A DNA stretch of 64,000 nt, taken from contig NZ_CP137557.1 in assembly GCF_019249655.2 (NCBI RefSeq), positions 3,877,001 through 3,941,000 on the forward strand, read 5' to 3'. Origin of the DNA: Segatella copri (GTDB lineage: Bacteria; Bacteroidota; Bacteroidia; Bacteroidales; Bacteroidaceae). This document shows positions 7,777-16,973 of the stretch, piece by piece (positions within the stretch are counted from its first letter, which is position 1; each line of letters begins with the position of its first letter). The notes under the pieces are model-generated. The model saw nothing but the letters and a program-made list of their open reading frames with translations. It had not been told where the DNA came from and ran no database searches. Both the position numbers and the translations under genes were made by a program.

Positions 7777-8928
7777 ATGAAGATCCCTCAAGAATTTGAT
7801 ACCATTCGCCCTTGGGAGCCAGAAGACCTTCCTGAGGTGTTCGACCGTTTGCTTTCAAACGATCAGTTCAAGCAAGTACTTGCTTATCTTTATCCACAAG
7901 TTCCTTTTGAGATGATTGCCCAGAAGTTGAAGGTTTGCAAGACCAATCTCGACTTCCAGTTGGCTTTCGCCTACGATTTTGTCCATGGCATCCTGAAGAA
8001 GGCAGCAACGGGTTGTGAGATGGATTGCATAGCCATCGATAATACCCGCAACTATTCCTTCATCAGTAACCATCGTGATATCGTGCTCGATTCAGCTATC
8101 CTCGATGTAATGCTTATCGACAATGGCTTCAAGACCACCTGCGAGATTGCCATCGGTGACAACCTTCTGTCACTTCCTTGGGTCAAGGACCTGGTGCGTG
8201 TCAACAAGGCGTTTATCGTGGAGCGTGCCTTGAGTATGCGCCAGATGCTCGTGTCGAGCAAGCGTCTTTCCGATTACATGCATTTCGCCATCAAGGAGAA
8301 GAACGAGAATATCTGGATTGCCCAGCGAGAGGGTAGAGCCAAGGATAGCAACGACCGCACCCAGAAGAGTATTCTGCAGATGATGTCGATGGGTGGAGAA
8401 GGCAGTATCATCGAGCGCTTGAAGCAGCTGCATCTTGTACCTCTGTCTATCAGTTATGAGTACGACCCATGCGATTTCCTGAAGGCAAAGGAGTTCCAGC
8501 AGAAGCGCGATAATGCAGACTGGAAGAAGGGCCCTATGGATGATTTGGTAAGCATGCAGACCGGTATCTTCGGCTATAAGGGTCATGTGCATTATCATGC
8601 AGCCCCATGTCTTGATGAGTATCTCGATTCTCTGGATCCTGATACACCTAAGCAGGAACTGTATAATAAGGTGGCAGCCTATATAGATGAACAGATATTC
8701 AAGAACTACCGCCTCTATCCGGGCAACTATGTAGCCCTGGATCTTCTGGAGGGTTCTGATGCGCATCAGACAGAATATACTGCAGAAGAAAAAGCTAATT
8801 TTGAAAGATATATGGAGAGTCAGCTTGCTAAAATTGACCTTCCTGGTAAGGATGAAGCATATTTGAAGGAGCGATTCTTAACCATGTATGCCAATCCGGC
8901 ACGTAATTATTTGGCTGTAAATAAATAA
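7777..8928 (+). CDS. PlsC-like glycerophosphate acyltransferase
   Basis: 383 residues. The acyltransferase block I is SNHRDIVLDSAIL near residues 96-108, a variant with five rather than four residues between the His and the Asp, and block II-like IAQREGRAKDS near 181-191. This pattern is typical of Bacteroidota proteins annotated as 1-acyl-sn-glycerol-3-phosphate acyltransferase, which move acyl chains onto lysophosphatidate or an amino-lipid at the inner membrane. No obvious transmembrane helix is seen. The substrate is unproven. It follows ddl after a hairpin-forming spacer and is closed by the terminator at 8942-8979. Confidence 0.7.
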   Translation: MKIPQEFDTIRPWEPEDLPEVFDRLLSNDQFKQVLAYLYPQVPFEMIAQKLKVCKTNLDFQLAFAYDFVHGILKKAATGCEMDCIAIDNTRNYSFISNHRDIVLDSAILDVMLIDNGFKTTCEIAIGDNLLSLPWVKDLVRVNKAFIVERALSMRQMLVSSKRLSDYMHFAIKEKNENIWIAQREGRAKDSNDRTQKSILQMMSMGGEGSIIERLKQLHLVPLSISYEYDPCDFLKAKEFQQKRDNADWKKGPMDDLVSMQTGIFGYKGHVHYHAAPCLDEYLDSLDPDTPKQELYNKVAAYIDEQIFKNYRLYPGNYVALDLLEGSDAHQTEYTAEEKANFERYMESQLAKIDLPGKDEAYLKERFLTMYANPARNYLAVNK

Positions 8929-8941
8929 AGTATGGATAAAT

Positions 8942-8979
8942 AAAAAAAGTCCGAGCCTTCATAAGCTCGGACTTTTTTT
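8942..8979. terminator. Bidirectional terminator between convergent genes
   Basis: Perfect 15-bp stem AAAAAAAGTCCGAGC (8942-8956) with GCTCGGACTTTTTTT (8965-8979) and an 8-nt loop. T runs on both strands serve the acyltransferase gene (+) and the lipoprotein gene (-). Confidence 0.92.
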
Positions 8980-8981
8980 GT

Positions 8982-10466
8982 TTATCTGAATTGTTCTGCT
9001 TCCTGTTTCAGTGCCTGTTCGATGCCAATGGTATTGAAAGGTACAGGACCTCGGCTCAATTCCGGGATGTTGAAACTCTTCAGGCAGTCGTCGTAAAAGG
9101 TCGGCTCCTTTTGTGGGAGTACAAATGGCTTGTGGGCCTTGCCTTGCCGGTCGATATAGCAGAAGTAAGGTTTGCCGTAGATGCCATCATCCCGTTTGCT
9201 GATGAAGACAAACCATCTACCGGTATGTGACCAGCAGTGATAGGTGTCGCTCTTCTTGCTGTTCACAATGTTGAGGCTGTCGGTCTTGCCTGTCTGTAAA
9301 TCCAGCATATAGAGGTCTGACTCTGTGTGCCAGACTGGGAAGGTACCGTAATCCAGGACCGTGAAGAGACAGAATCTGCCGTCAGGACTAATCTTAGGAT
9401 GACATACGGAACGGGATGAGTAGAGGGTGTCTATTCTTTCTCCAAATGTGCCATTTACCTCATTGAAGGGAATGCGCACCAAGGCATATTTCAGATTCTT
9501 CAGATTTTTCTGATTCTTGTCGGACAGTTCCTTCTTGTTGGCTGCACAGTAGTAGATGTATTTGCCGTTGGCCGAAAAGGTGGGAAAAGTCTCCAGATGG
9601 CTACTGTCGCTTGCCAGTGGTGATGAGATGATGCGGTTGTTGTCGAGGTCGGCCACATATATGTCGCTTGCCGTATCATATACTTCCAGTCGCTTGTCGG
9701 TATTGATATTGAAATCTCTCACCATTGTATTGGTTGAATAGGTGAGATATCTGCCCGAAGGATTGAAACTGTAGTATATTCCAGGTAAAGCCATGCCCTT
9801 GCCTTGCAGGTTGAGTTTTCTCAGTTTACCGTTACGGTTGAGTATGGTTCCTCCATTTTCACCTCTTAGATAGATGATGCTGAGATTCTCGTTCTGGTTG
9901 CCATACGCATACGTGTTCATCTTGAGATGTTTGAGCAGGGTGTAGTCGGCGATTATCTTTTCATCCCAGTTCTCTATACAGCGTTGTTTTGTTTTGGTCT
10001 TACTCCATACATCATAGGTTGGTTCTATGAGCTGATAGGTAAGATACGAGTCGATGCTGTCGCTCACCACTTGCCAGGTAAAAGGTCTGAAGGCCGTCCA
10101 TTCCCCCTCGTCGCTCTTGGAATATATCTGCACCTTGATGTTCTTGCCAGCTGCCTTCGCCAGGAAATATTTCCACTCTTTTAAGTCGAACTTCAGATTT
10201 TGGCTATTGCTGGTAGCCGTCAGGGTATTATCTGCATCATCCTCATCTGCTCCTTCGATGGTGAGTACTGTCTCGATGTTGGTGAGGTGCTTGTCACGAA
10301 TCTTGAAGTTGAGCGGTGCGATGTTCACGGGGATGGTAACATCAGCATAGTCGGGATACATATTGGGCAGATGATTCTTCTGCTCTGCATTCTCATGTGT
10401 CTGGGCGCATGAGGCGAACAGAAGGAGTCCTGCCAGGGTGATATTTAGAATGTTCTTGTGTTTCAT
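8982..10466 (-). CDS. TolB/PD40-like beta-propeller lipoprotein
   Basis: 494 residues with a lipoprotein signal peptide (LLLFASC, Cys20). From about 190 on it has repeated propeller blades: YYSFNPSGRYLTYSTN, YVADLDNNRIISSP, TFSANGKYIYYC, KISPDGRFCLFTV, CWSHTGRWFVFIS. These are PD40/WD40-like motifs as in TolB. The protein is expected to sit on the envelope facing the periplasm. Its start overlaps the stop of the DUF6057 gene by 4 bp (ATGA), so the pair is translationally coupled and probably forms one complex. Function unknown. Confidence 0.75.
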   Translation of the reverse strand: MKHKNILNITLAGLLLFASCAQTHENAEQKNHLPNMYPDYADVTIPVNIAPLNFKIRDKHLTNIETVLTIEGADEDDADNTLTATSNSQNLKFDLKEWKYFLAKAAGKNIKVQIYSKSDEGEWTAFRPFTWQVVSDSIDSYLTYQLIEPTYDVWSKTKTKQRCIENWDEKIIADYTLLKHLKMNTYAYGNQNENLSIIYLRGENGGTILNRNGKLRKLNLQGKGMALPGIYYSFNPSGRYLTYSTNTMVRDFNINTDKRLEVYDTASDIYVADLDNNRIISSPLASDSSHLETFPTFSANGKYIYYCAANKKELSDKNQKNLKNLKYALVRIPFNEVNGTFGERIDTLYSSRSVCHPKISPDGRFCLFTVLDYGTFPVWHTESDLYMLDLQTGKTDSLNIVNSKKSDTYHCWSHTGRWFVFISKRDDGIYGKPYFCYIDRQGKAHKPFVLPQKEPTFYDDCLKSFNIPELSRGPVPFNTIGIEQALKQEAEQFR

Positions 10467-11812
10467 CTTACTTGCTTTATAAACTGGTTGTTGTTGTCTT
10501 GCTGCTCAAGTCTGATGTTCTTGCGCTTGTCGAGATACGTCTGCAGTATGGCTTTCTCTTCTGCACTGGCGTTTTTGCCGAGAGAAGCGAAAATGCGGTC
10601 GGCCCATCTTTTCCAGACGAATGTCTTTTGAAGAATACGAAGATATTTGCGGGTGGCGGCATAATTTCCTTTCACCAGATTGATTTCTGCGAGTCGCTTC
10701 ACCATGCGGATGTTGCGGCAGTTGGGGGAATATATGTTTCCCAGCATGGCTGCCCGTTCGCAGAAGGTCATATCGTCTAGAGCCCAGTATAGTTCATTCA
10801 GTGCATGGATGGTGAGCAGGGAAGGGTTGGCTTCCAATGTCTCAAAGGTACCGATGTCTTTGTTGGGGTACTTCTTTAAGGAAGCAGGCTGACTGCGAAA
10901 TTGTGCCATGATGAGGTCATGGTAAAACTTCATGTACTGGTTCGGGTTCTTATCCTTTTCAACCATGTTGATTACCCGGTTGTAGTTGCCAAAGTAGTAT
11001 TCACAATCCACGGCGAGTGTCCTTTCCTGGTCTAATTGTGGTTTTACCAATTTGCCTATACCCGGATACGTATAGATGGTTTGGAAATCACAGAAGTAAA
11101 GGCGTTTGCAGAGCATGAGCAGGAAGAAGGTAATCACCAGGGTGGTCAGGCAATAGTAGCAGCCTGCTTTCATGATGTTCTCGAGGCTGCCTATGAAGAC
11201 CAGTGCGCCGTAAATCCATACGCCGTATCCGAAGAACCAATGACATACGAAAATTGATATGGTGATACTGAATGTTGAGATCCAGATCGGAAGTCCCATG
11301 CGATGCAATGTAGGATTATTTTCGTCCATCGTTTCTATCTTATTGATAAACTTTCTGGTGCTGGCAAGTATTGTGGTGCTGACACGGAATACGCTGGCTC
11401 CACCGGCTATTGCCAGGATGCTGCTCAGCCGGTATTCGTAATCCAAACTGAAGCAGACCAACAGCGTCATCACTGCGAACGCAGCGATATTGGGTGCCCA
11501 TGTTCCCTTGAAGCCTGCATCTCTCACCGCATATTTGATGTTGTAGCCAGCGAGAAGGATGCAGAGGGTAAGAATGGTAGCCCCCATATAGTGATAGAGA
11601 TAGAACTGTGTGAGAAAATCACCAGCCATACATGCCAGCCAACCTGGTTTTTCCAGATAGGTGGTAAGATAATCCCATGATGCCAGGAACAGCTGGTTCT
11701 GCTCCTGGTAATACAGATGATAGGGATAGCAGAATTGGAAGAAAGCAAAACATGCTATAGCCCCAAATACATATATGATGAATATGCAAAAGCTTTTTAG
11801 ATTACTATTCAT
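10463..11812 (-). CDS. DUF6057-like polytopic membrane protein
   Basis: 449 residues from the ATG at 11812 (MNSNLKSFCIFIIYVFG); an earlier ATG 57 bp upstream lacks support and would overlap the promoter. The first 250 residues contain about seven hydrophobic helices; the last 180 are soluble and TPR-like (for example residues 345-430). It is paired with the beta-propeller lipoprotein in a two-gene operon. I recognise it as the Bacteroidota family called DUF6057, from memory of that pairing; the biochemical role is unknown. A -7 box (TACCTTTG, minus strand, 11835-11842) lies 23 bp before the start, and the insertion sequence begins at 11867, where the -33 element should be. Confidence 0.7.
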   Translation of the reverse strand: MNSNLKSFCIFIIYVFGAIACFAFFQFCYPYHLYYQEQNQLFLASWDYLTTYLEKPGWLACMAGDFLTQFYLYHYMGATILTLCILLAGYNIKYAVRDAGFKGTWAPNIAAFAVMTLLVCFSLDYEYRLSSILAIAGGASVFRVSTTILASTRKFINKIETMDENNPTLHRMGLPIWISTFSITISIFVCHWFFGYGVWIYGALVFIGSLENIMKAGCYYCLTTLVITFFLLMLCKRLYFCDFQTIYTYPGIGKLVKPQLDQERTLAVDCEYYFGNYNRVINMVEKDKNPNQYMKFYHDLIMAQFRSQPASLKKYPNKDIGTFETLEANPSLLTIHALNELYWALDDMTFCERAAMLGNIYSPNCRNIRMVKRLAEINLVKGNYAATRKYLRILQKTFVWKRWADRIFASLGKNASAEEKAILQTYLDKRKNIRLEQQDNNNQFIKQVR

Positions 11813-11951
11813 AATTTGATAAGTTTGGTTATTGCAAAGGTAGAAAAAAAATATAAGAATAAGTAACAATACTGCGTTAAATTAATATTTAATCGTCTGT
11901 AAATCAATAACTTATATTAAGAAATGCTTATGAAAACTTAACTATAGAAAG

Positions 11952-11982
11952 TTGGTCAAGTCGCTGATTTTCAGTAACTTTG
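11952..11982 (+). promoter_or_regulatory. Transposase promoter inside the IS
   Basis: TTG at 11952-11954 and TAACTTTG at 11975-11982 with a 20-bp spacer, 25 bp before the transposase ATG. Confidence 0.75.
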
Positions 11983-12007
11983 CAAATCACGACAAACGCA
12001 AAATTAT

Positions 12008-13231
12008 ATGAATACAGGACTTGACCAATATATGGATATCTTTAAAGATGCAGTTGAAGATTCGGCTGCAAAGTTAACAAAAAGTTTCGAGAAAATACTC
12101 ATCGAGGTGATAATTTTGTTCATGGTAATACCAAGAAAGATAAATTTCACCCAAATGGGGAGGTATGGCTCGCATGTTGAGCAAACCTATCGCAACGCAT
12201 TCGGCTTAAAAAAGTCGAAAAGCATTGACTGGCTCAAACTTAATGTCTCACTTGCCAAGCGCTTCTTTGGTAAACAGGGAAGATGGGCTATTGCCATTGA
12301 TCCCAGCTACATCAGCAAAGCTGGCAAGAAGACTCCACATATCGGTCGTTTTTGGTCGGGATGTGCACAGTCTGTTAAACATGGTCTCGAAATCATGGGT
12401 ATTGGCCTCATTGATATTGATGCCAAAGACTGCATGATGTTAAAAGCACACCAGTCGCTAAGTAATAAAGAACTGAGTCTTAGAAACAAGACTATGGTAG
12501 ATTTCTATATCAGCGTCATTAAGCGTTACCGCAAGGAACTTCTTAAACTCTCAACCCTCATAGTTGCAGATGCTTACTTCTCTACAAGTACATTTGTTAA
12601 TGGGATAAAGAAAGAAGGGTTCTCTTTGATAAGCCGCTTTCGTGACAATGCTTGTCTCTTTTATGTCTATGCTGGTCCACGTACTGGAAAACGTGGTCGC
12701 CCCAAGACCAAGGATGGCAAGATTGATATGAAGAATCTTGACCTCACTCGAATGGAGAAGATGGAGATGAAAGATATAGAAGGAACAGCTTATACTTTGA
12801 TAGCCTATTCCAAGGCACTCAGGTGTAAAGTTAGACTTGTCATCTGGCAGATGCCGAATGGCAAGAAGAAACTATTCTTCTCTACAGACACCTCACTTTC
12901 GGGTGAAGAAGTACTTCTTTATTATAGAACCAGGTTCCAGATCGAATTTTGCTTTCGTGACGCCAAAGGCTATACTGGTCTTATGGACTGCCAGGCTCGC
13001 GATAAGTGGAAACTCGATTTTGCTTTCAATGCTTCGTTCACATCACTAAATGTTGCCAAGGTAACTATGAAGGAGATGGGAATGGAATATTCTATGTCTT
13101 CATTCAAGTCACTGATGACCAATATTTATCTGGTGAAACGAATTTTTAAAGCAAGCGGGTACACCCCGAACCGAACTTTAATTAGCAAGATTTTCAAAGA
13201 TCTCTCGTGCTTACAGCGTATAGCTGCTTAG
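12008..13231 (+). CDS. IS4-family DDE transposase
   Basis: 407 residues. The DDE triad is recognisable: Asp in AIAIDPSYISK near 98, Asp in LIVADAYFSTSTF near 193, and Glu in the classic IS4 signature YYRTRFQIEFCFRDAKGY near 305-322 (Y-x2-R-x3-E-x6-K). Length and intact frame fit an active enzyme that cuts and rejoins the element ends. Homology to the Bacteroidota group annotated as IS4-family is inferred from motifs. Confidence 0.92.
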   Translation: MNTGLDQYMDIFKDAVEDSAAKLTKSFEKILIEVIILFMVIPRKINFTQMGRYGSHVEQTYRNAFGLKKSKSIDWLKLNVSLAKRFFGKQGRWAIAIDPSYISKAGKKTPHIGRFWSGCAQSVKHGLEIMGIGLIDIDAKDCMMLKAHQSLSNKELSLRNKTMVDFYISVIKRYRKELLKLSTLIVADAYFSTSTFVNGIKKEGFSLISRFRDNACLFYVYAGPRTGKRGRPKTKDGKIDMKNLDLTRMEKMEMKDIEGTAYTLIAYSKALRCKVRLVIWQMPNGKKKLFFSTDTSLSGEEVLLYYRTRFQIEFCFRDAKGYTGLMDCQARDKWKLDFAFNASFTSLNVAKVTMKEMGMEYSMSSFKSLMTNIYLVKRIFKASGYTPNRTLISKIFKDLSCLQRIAA

Positions 13232-13262
13232 CACATTATTGAATTATTAACGAACTATTGAG

Positions 13263-13315
13263 TAATAAAAATGCAGAAATTTGCTTGTAGGGGGCAAATT
13301 TCTGCATTTTTATTA
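13263..13315 (-). terminator. Terminator of the Rid-like gene
   Basis: A 22-bp perfect stem (13263-13284 with 13294-13315) built on AAAAATGCAGAAATTTGC with a 9-nt loop and T runs on both strands. It overlaps the stop codon of the minus-strand gene and directly abuts the IS target duplication. Confidence 0.88.
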
Positions 13316-14362
13316 TCTTTCTGCGATAAATTCCATCTCAATCAGCCATCCTGGCCTGCAGACTTTGGCTTCTACGATGATGCGGGGTATCTGCGGATAA
13401 AACTGTTGCATCATTCTATCTACCGTATGATAGTCGGAAATATCTCGCAGGTAGATGATGAAATATTGGATATCGTTCATGGTGGCATCGCCATCTTTCA
13501 GCAAGGCTCCTACGTTCTCCAGCAGTCTGCCGGTCTGTCTTACAATATCTTCTTCATAAACTACGTTTCCCAGTTTGTCGATGCTCGCCGTGCCTGAGAT
13601 GAAGTATTGCTGCTTGAAATGCTGGCTTCCATCAGAATTGCTGCAATGCGTTGGCAGCGTAACCCGGGTTCCCCTTTCGAAGGCTACGCCATATTCATGG
13701 GTAGGGTTCAGATGTTCCAGTGCCTGGAGATACTTCTTGTCTTCTTCCTTGATGCCGGGGAAGGTGAGGAAATCGATGGCTACTGCTGCATGGCGAACGG
13801 GAGTGGCTCCTCCGATGCCGGTGCTGGCGATGTAGTGGGTGTCGGCAGTTAATCCTTCCTTGTCGAAAATGTCGTTGCGTGCTTCCACTACGCCCTGGTA
13901 ATTCACGTCGATGTTGGTAACGTATATCCAGGTACGCACAAGATTGCGTTCCATTGTCATATCCGTATCTGCAATGATTTGCAGATATTTGTTGAAAAGA
14001 AGGTTTGTCTGCTCGTATGAATCCTTCCCCTTTGCTTCTTCCTCCGTCAGGCGAAGACTATGGAATAGGAGTGGTGTCTCATCGTCCGTGGTCTTGACCA
14101 GAAGTGAAATCTTGCTGCCGCAAAGGGGTGTTTGCTCTACGATGGTGAGGTGGATATCTTTCAGATACTCCTGATAGAGAAGAGAGTCCTGGAAATCCTG
14201 AATCTGATTTTGGGAGTCGCTGAGAAATACCTTGCAATATTGCAAAGTGCGATGCTCCTGTTTCTCAATGTCGAGATAATTACCTAGTTTTAGATACAGA
14301 AAGTTGAGGCGGTCATTGAATGTCCCCATCACTTCTGGTGTAATAATGCTGTATTTATCCAT
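13313..14362 (-). CDS. Rid/YjgF-fold protein with tandem domains, chorismatase-like
   Basis: 349 residues from the ATG at 14362 (MDKYSIITPEV); an ATG 48 bp upstream is less likely. The C-terminal third is a Rid-type domain: QQYFISGTASID near 248, and PRIIVEAKVCRPGWLIEME near 325-343. The middle carries VRTWIYVTNID near 150 and YIASTGIGG near 183, which resemble the RTWNY and ATGIG blocks of FkbO/Hyg5/XanB2 chorismatases, enzymes made of two Rid-like folds that split chorismate to hydroxybenzoates. The Glu in LIEME is where those enzymes keep the catalytic Glu. A plain RidA imine deaminase would be only about 130 residues. Family is fairly sure, reaction is not. Confidence 0.7.
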   Translation of the reverse strand: MDKYSIITPEVMGTFNDRLNFLYLKLGNYLDIEKQEHRTLQYCKVFLSDSQNQIQDFQDSLLYQEYLKDIHLTIVEQTPLCGSKISLLVKTTDDETPLLFHSLRLTEEEAKGKDSYEQTNLLFNKYLQIIADTDMTMERNLVRTWIYVTNIDVNYQGVVEARNDIFDKEGLTADTHYIASTGIGGATPVRHAAVAIDFLTFPGIKEEDKKYLQALEHLNPTHEYGVAFERGTRVTLPTHCSNSDGSQHFKQQYFISGTASIDKLGNVVYEEDIVRQTGRLLENVGALLKDGDATMNDIQYFIIYLRDISDYHTVDRMMQQFYPQIPRIIVEAKVCRPGWLIEMEFIAER

Positions 14363-14506
14363 CTTGTTTTTTGTCTTTTCTTCTGAATATCTTCTACAAT
14401 TTTTCTGCAAAGTTACGGATAATTCATGAGAAAAGAAAAAAACAAGATGGACTTTTGATGAAAATACCTACTTATGGTGATGGGTATTCCTGTTATCTGT
14501 AAAATA

Positions 14507-15469
14507 TTAAAGCGATTCGAGCATGCGCTTGATTACAACTTCGGCTGAAATCTCACGGTTGGCTGCCTCTGGAATCACCAGGCTGTTCTTGCTCTCGATG
14601 ACATCATCGGTAACAATCAGACCGCGGCGAACAGGCAGACAGTGCATGAAGCAACCATCATTGGTCCAGCTCATGTGCTCCTCGTCGATGGTCCAGCTCA
14701 TATCTTTGCTCAAGATCTCACCATACTGTGCTGGATTTTTCACGCCCGGACAGCTCCAGTTCTTGGCATAAACGAAGTCTGCACCTTCCAGCGCCTTCTT
14801 CTGGTCGTACTCCACCTTGGCATTGCCCACAAACTTAGGGTCCAGCTCATAGCCCTCAGGGTGAGTAACCACGAAATCAACATCGGCTGCGTTCATCCAC
14901 TGGGCGAATGAGTTTGGTACAGCCTGAGGCAGGGCACGGCAGTGAGGAGCCCAGGTCAAGACTACCTTAGGACGAGCCACCTTCTTATGCTCCTCAATGG
15001 TGATGAGGTCGGCGAATGCCTGGAGTGGGTGAACGGTGGCAGTCTCCATGGCGAAGACTGGGCGGCCGCTGTACTTCACAAACTGGTTTACGATAGTCTC
15101 GGCGTAATCGTAGTCACGGTCTTTCAAACCGGCAAAGCTGCGCACGCCAATCAAATCGCAGAAGCTACCCATTACTGGGATAGCTTCCAGCAGATGTTCG
15201 CTCTTGTCGCCATCCATGATAACGCCACGCTCTGTCTCCAGTTTCCATGCACCGGCGTTCACGTCGAGCACGATCACATTCATGCCCAGGTTCATCGCAG
15301 CCTTCTGTGTACTCAGTCGGGTACGGAGACTGTTATTGAAGAATATCATCAGCAAGGTCTTGTTCTTGCCCAACTCCTGATAACCGAAACGGTTTGCTTT
15401 CACTTCCTGTGCCTCGGCGAGCGCTGCTTTCAAGTCGCCAAGGTCTTCAACATTAAAGAATGTCTTCAT
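14507..15469 (-). CDS. argF': N-succinylornithine (or N-acetylornithine) carbamoyltransferase
   Basis: 320 residues. The carbamoyl-phosphate loop is NNSLRTR (45-51), the family's replacement for STRTR in ordinary OTC; HPLQAFADL near 147 and HCLPVRR near 275 are also present. This is the transcarbamylase that acts on acylated ornithine in Bacteroidota arginine synthesis. In the B. fragilis enzyme a Pro at position 90 is known to set the preference for the succinyl group and a Glu there gives acetyl preference; by my count this protein has Ser90 in GDKSEHLLEAIP, so the acyl group is open. It follows proA by 71 bp on the same strand. Confidence 0.88.
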   Translation of the reverse strand: MKTFFNVEDLGDLKAALAEAQEVKANRFGYQELGKNKTLLMIFFNNSLRTRLSTQKAAMNLGMNVIVLDVNAGAWKLETERGVIMDGDKSEHLLEAIPVMGSFCDLIGVRSFAGLKDRDYDYAETIVNQFVKYSGRPVFAMETATVHPLQAFADLITIEEHKKVARPKVVLTWAPHCRALPQAVPNSFAQWMNAADVDFVVTHPEGYELDPKFVGNAKVEYDQKKALEGADFVYAKNWSCPGVKNPAQYGEILSKDMSWTIDEEHMSWTNDGCFMHCLPVRRGLIVTDDVIESKNSLVIPEAANREISAEVVIKRMLESL

Positions 15470-15510
15470 TGTTATTTCGTTTTTTGTTTGTTATTTCTAA
15501 TATAATGCTA

Positions 15511-15546
15511 TTGAATTCTTCACTCTTCACTTTTCGTTCTTCACTT
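15511..15546 (-). repeat. Dispersed GTGAAGA-type intergenic repeat, copy B
   Basis: Inverted copy of the family seen at 1282-1320, located in the proA-argF' spacer and running into the 3' end of proA (stop at 15541). Confidence 0.75.
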
Positions 15547-16827
15547 CCTTGTCTGTCCCTGACCTGTAATCAACCACTTGTAGGTAGTAATCTCTTCTAG
15601 CGCCATTGGTCCGCGGGCTCCAAGCTTTTGGGTGCTGATGCCAATTTCTGCGCCCAGTCCGAACTGTGCGCCATCGGTAAAGCTGGTAGGAGCGTTTACA
15701 TAAACGCAGGCTGCATCTACCATTGCCTGGAACTTCTTCTGGGTTGCTTCGTTATTGGAAACGATGCTCTCGCTGTGTCCGCTTCCGTAGGTGGCGATAT
15801 GCTCGAGTGCCTCATCTTCCGAAGCCACGGTCTTGATACCCATCTGCATGCTGAGCCATTCGGTGTTCCAGATGCTCTTCATGTTAGCATCAGTTTCCTT
15901 CATCTTCGCTTCGCTTTCCTCAGCCTTATATAATAAGGTGTCAGGATAGTGCCCCTTTAATGCCTCGTAGGCCTTGGCATCTGCATGAATCTTGGTCTGC
16001 TTCTCGGCGAGCCCCTTGCAGAGGGCAGGGAGATCGCTTAATCTGCTTTCATGAATCAGCAGACAGTCGAGTGCATTGCATACGCTTACTCTTCGGCACT
16101 TGGCATTTGTGATGATGCGCTTGCCCATCTCCAGGTCGCCATCTTTATCGAAGTAGCAGTGTACCACGCCAGCTCCAGTCTCGATAACCGGCACTTTGGC
16201 AGTATCACGAACGAAGTTGATAAGCTTCTTTCCACCTCGAGGAATGCAGAGGTCGATATAGCCCACGGCATTCAGCATTTCGCCTGTAGCCTCATGGGTA
16301 GCTGGTAGAAGCGTACATACGTTTGGATTCACGCCATACTTTATCAACACCCTGTTGATAAGTTCGACACCCGCTGAGTTAGAGGAGTTTGCATCCTTTC
16401 CACCTTTCAGTACGCATGCATTTCCACTCTTGAAACAGAGAGAAAAAACATCGTAGGTAACATTAGGACGGGCCTCGTAAATCATGCCGATGACTCCGAA
16501 TGGAACGGCTACTCGCTGCAGGTGCAATCCGTTGTCGAGTGTCTTGTCTTTGAGAACTCTTCCGAGTGGTGAGGGCAGGGTACTTACGTGTCTCATATCC
16601 GAAGCAATATCCTGGAGTCGCTGCTCGGTGAGTTGCAATCGGTCGTAGAGTGGGTTAGCCTTGTCCATCTTAGCCAAGTCTTCTGCATTTGCCTGGAGGA
16701 GCACAGGAGTTTCGGCGATGATAGCGTCAGCCACCGCCTGCAGGATTTCATTACGTTGTTCGTCGCTGAGCAAGCCCAGGGTCTTGCTGGCAGCCTTCAC
16801 TTTTTGGAAAGTCTCTTTCAGTTCCAT
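15541..16827 (-). CDS. proA: Glutamate-5-semialdehyde dehydrogenase (gamma-glutamyl phosphate reductase)
   Basis: 428 residues, normal length. NADPH-dependent reduction of gamma-glutamyl phosphate to glutamate semialdehyde, the second step of proline synthesis. Signatures include [13 protein letters not shown] near 111-123, GGKDAN near 140, [13 protein letters not shown] near 194-206, the catalytic-Cys region [16 protein letters not shown] near 241-256 and [18 protein letters not shown] near 390. It leads a two-gene unit with argF' and has its own promoter at 16872-16903. proB and proC lie elsewhere in this window. Confidence 0.96.
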   Translation of the reverse strand: MELKETFQKVKAASKTLGLLSDEQRNEILQAVADAIIAETPVLLQANAEDLAKMDKANPLYDRLQLTEQRLQDIASDMRHVSTLPSPLGRVLKDKTLDNGLHLQRVAVPFGVIGMIYEARPNVTYDVFSLCFKSGNACVLKGGKDANSSNSAGVELINRVLIKYGVNPNVCTLLPATHEATGEMLNAVGYIDLCIPRGGKKLINFVRDTAKVPVIETGAGVVHCYFDKDGDLEMGKRIITNAKCRRVSVCNALDCLLIHESRLSDLPALCKGLAEKQTKIHADAKAYEALKGHYPDTLLYKAEESEAKMKETDANMKSIWNTEWLSMQMGIKTVASEDEALEHIATYGSGHSESIVSNNEATQKKFQAMVDAACVYVNAPTSFTDGAQFGLGAEIGISTQKLGARGPMALEEITTYKWLITGQGQTRK

Positions 16828-16871
16828 TCGCTATTTCCTTTCTTATTTAATGATAAGATGTTATTTCGTTG

Positions 16872-16903
16872 CAAAGGTAAGTATAATTATTGGAAATCGC
16901 AAA
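16872..16903 (-). promoter_or_regulatory. Promoter of proA-argF'
   Basis: Minus-strand -7 TACCTTTG at 16872-16879 and -33 TTTG at 16900-16903, spacer 20 bp. Confidence 0.72.
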
Positions 16904-16973
16904 CTTTATGCAAGAAAAAGTGATGATTTTGTATAAAAATGTATAGTTATACGGAAAATGAGATTCAAAAAGG

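Larger units (their letters stand above)
11867..13260 (+). mobile_element. Complete IS4-type insertion sequence, 1,394 bp
   Basis: Ends are imperfect 14-bp inverted repeats: CAATACTGCGTTAA at 11867-11880 and the complement of CAATAGTTCGTTAA at 13247-13260 (12 of 14 match). The element is flanked by the direct repeat AGTAA at 11862-11866 and 13261-13265, the expected target duplication. It contains one transposase gene with its own promoter. The intact ends and target duplication suggest a recent or still mobile copy. The 5-bp duplication is shorter than in classical IS4 members. Confidence 0.85.

Noticed and set aside
13263..13315. Part of the insertion sequence
   Set aside because: The hairpin lies outside the 5-bp target duplication and overlaps the stop codon of the minus-strand gene, so it is that gene's terminator.
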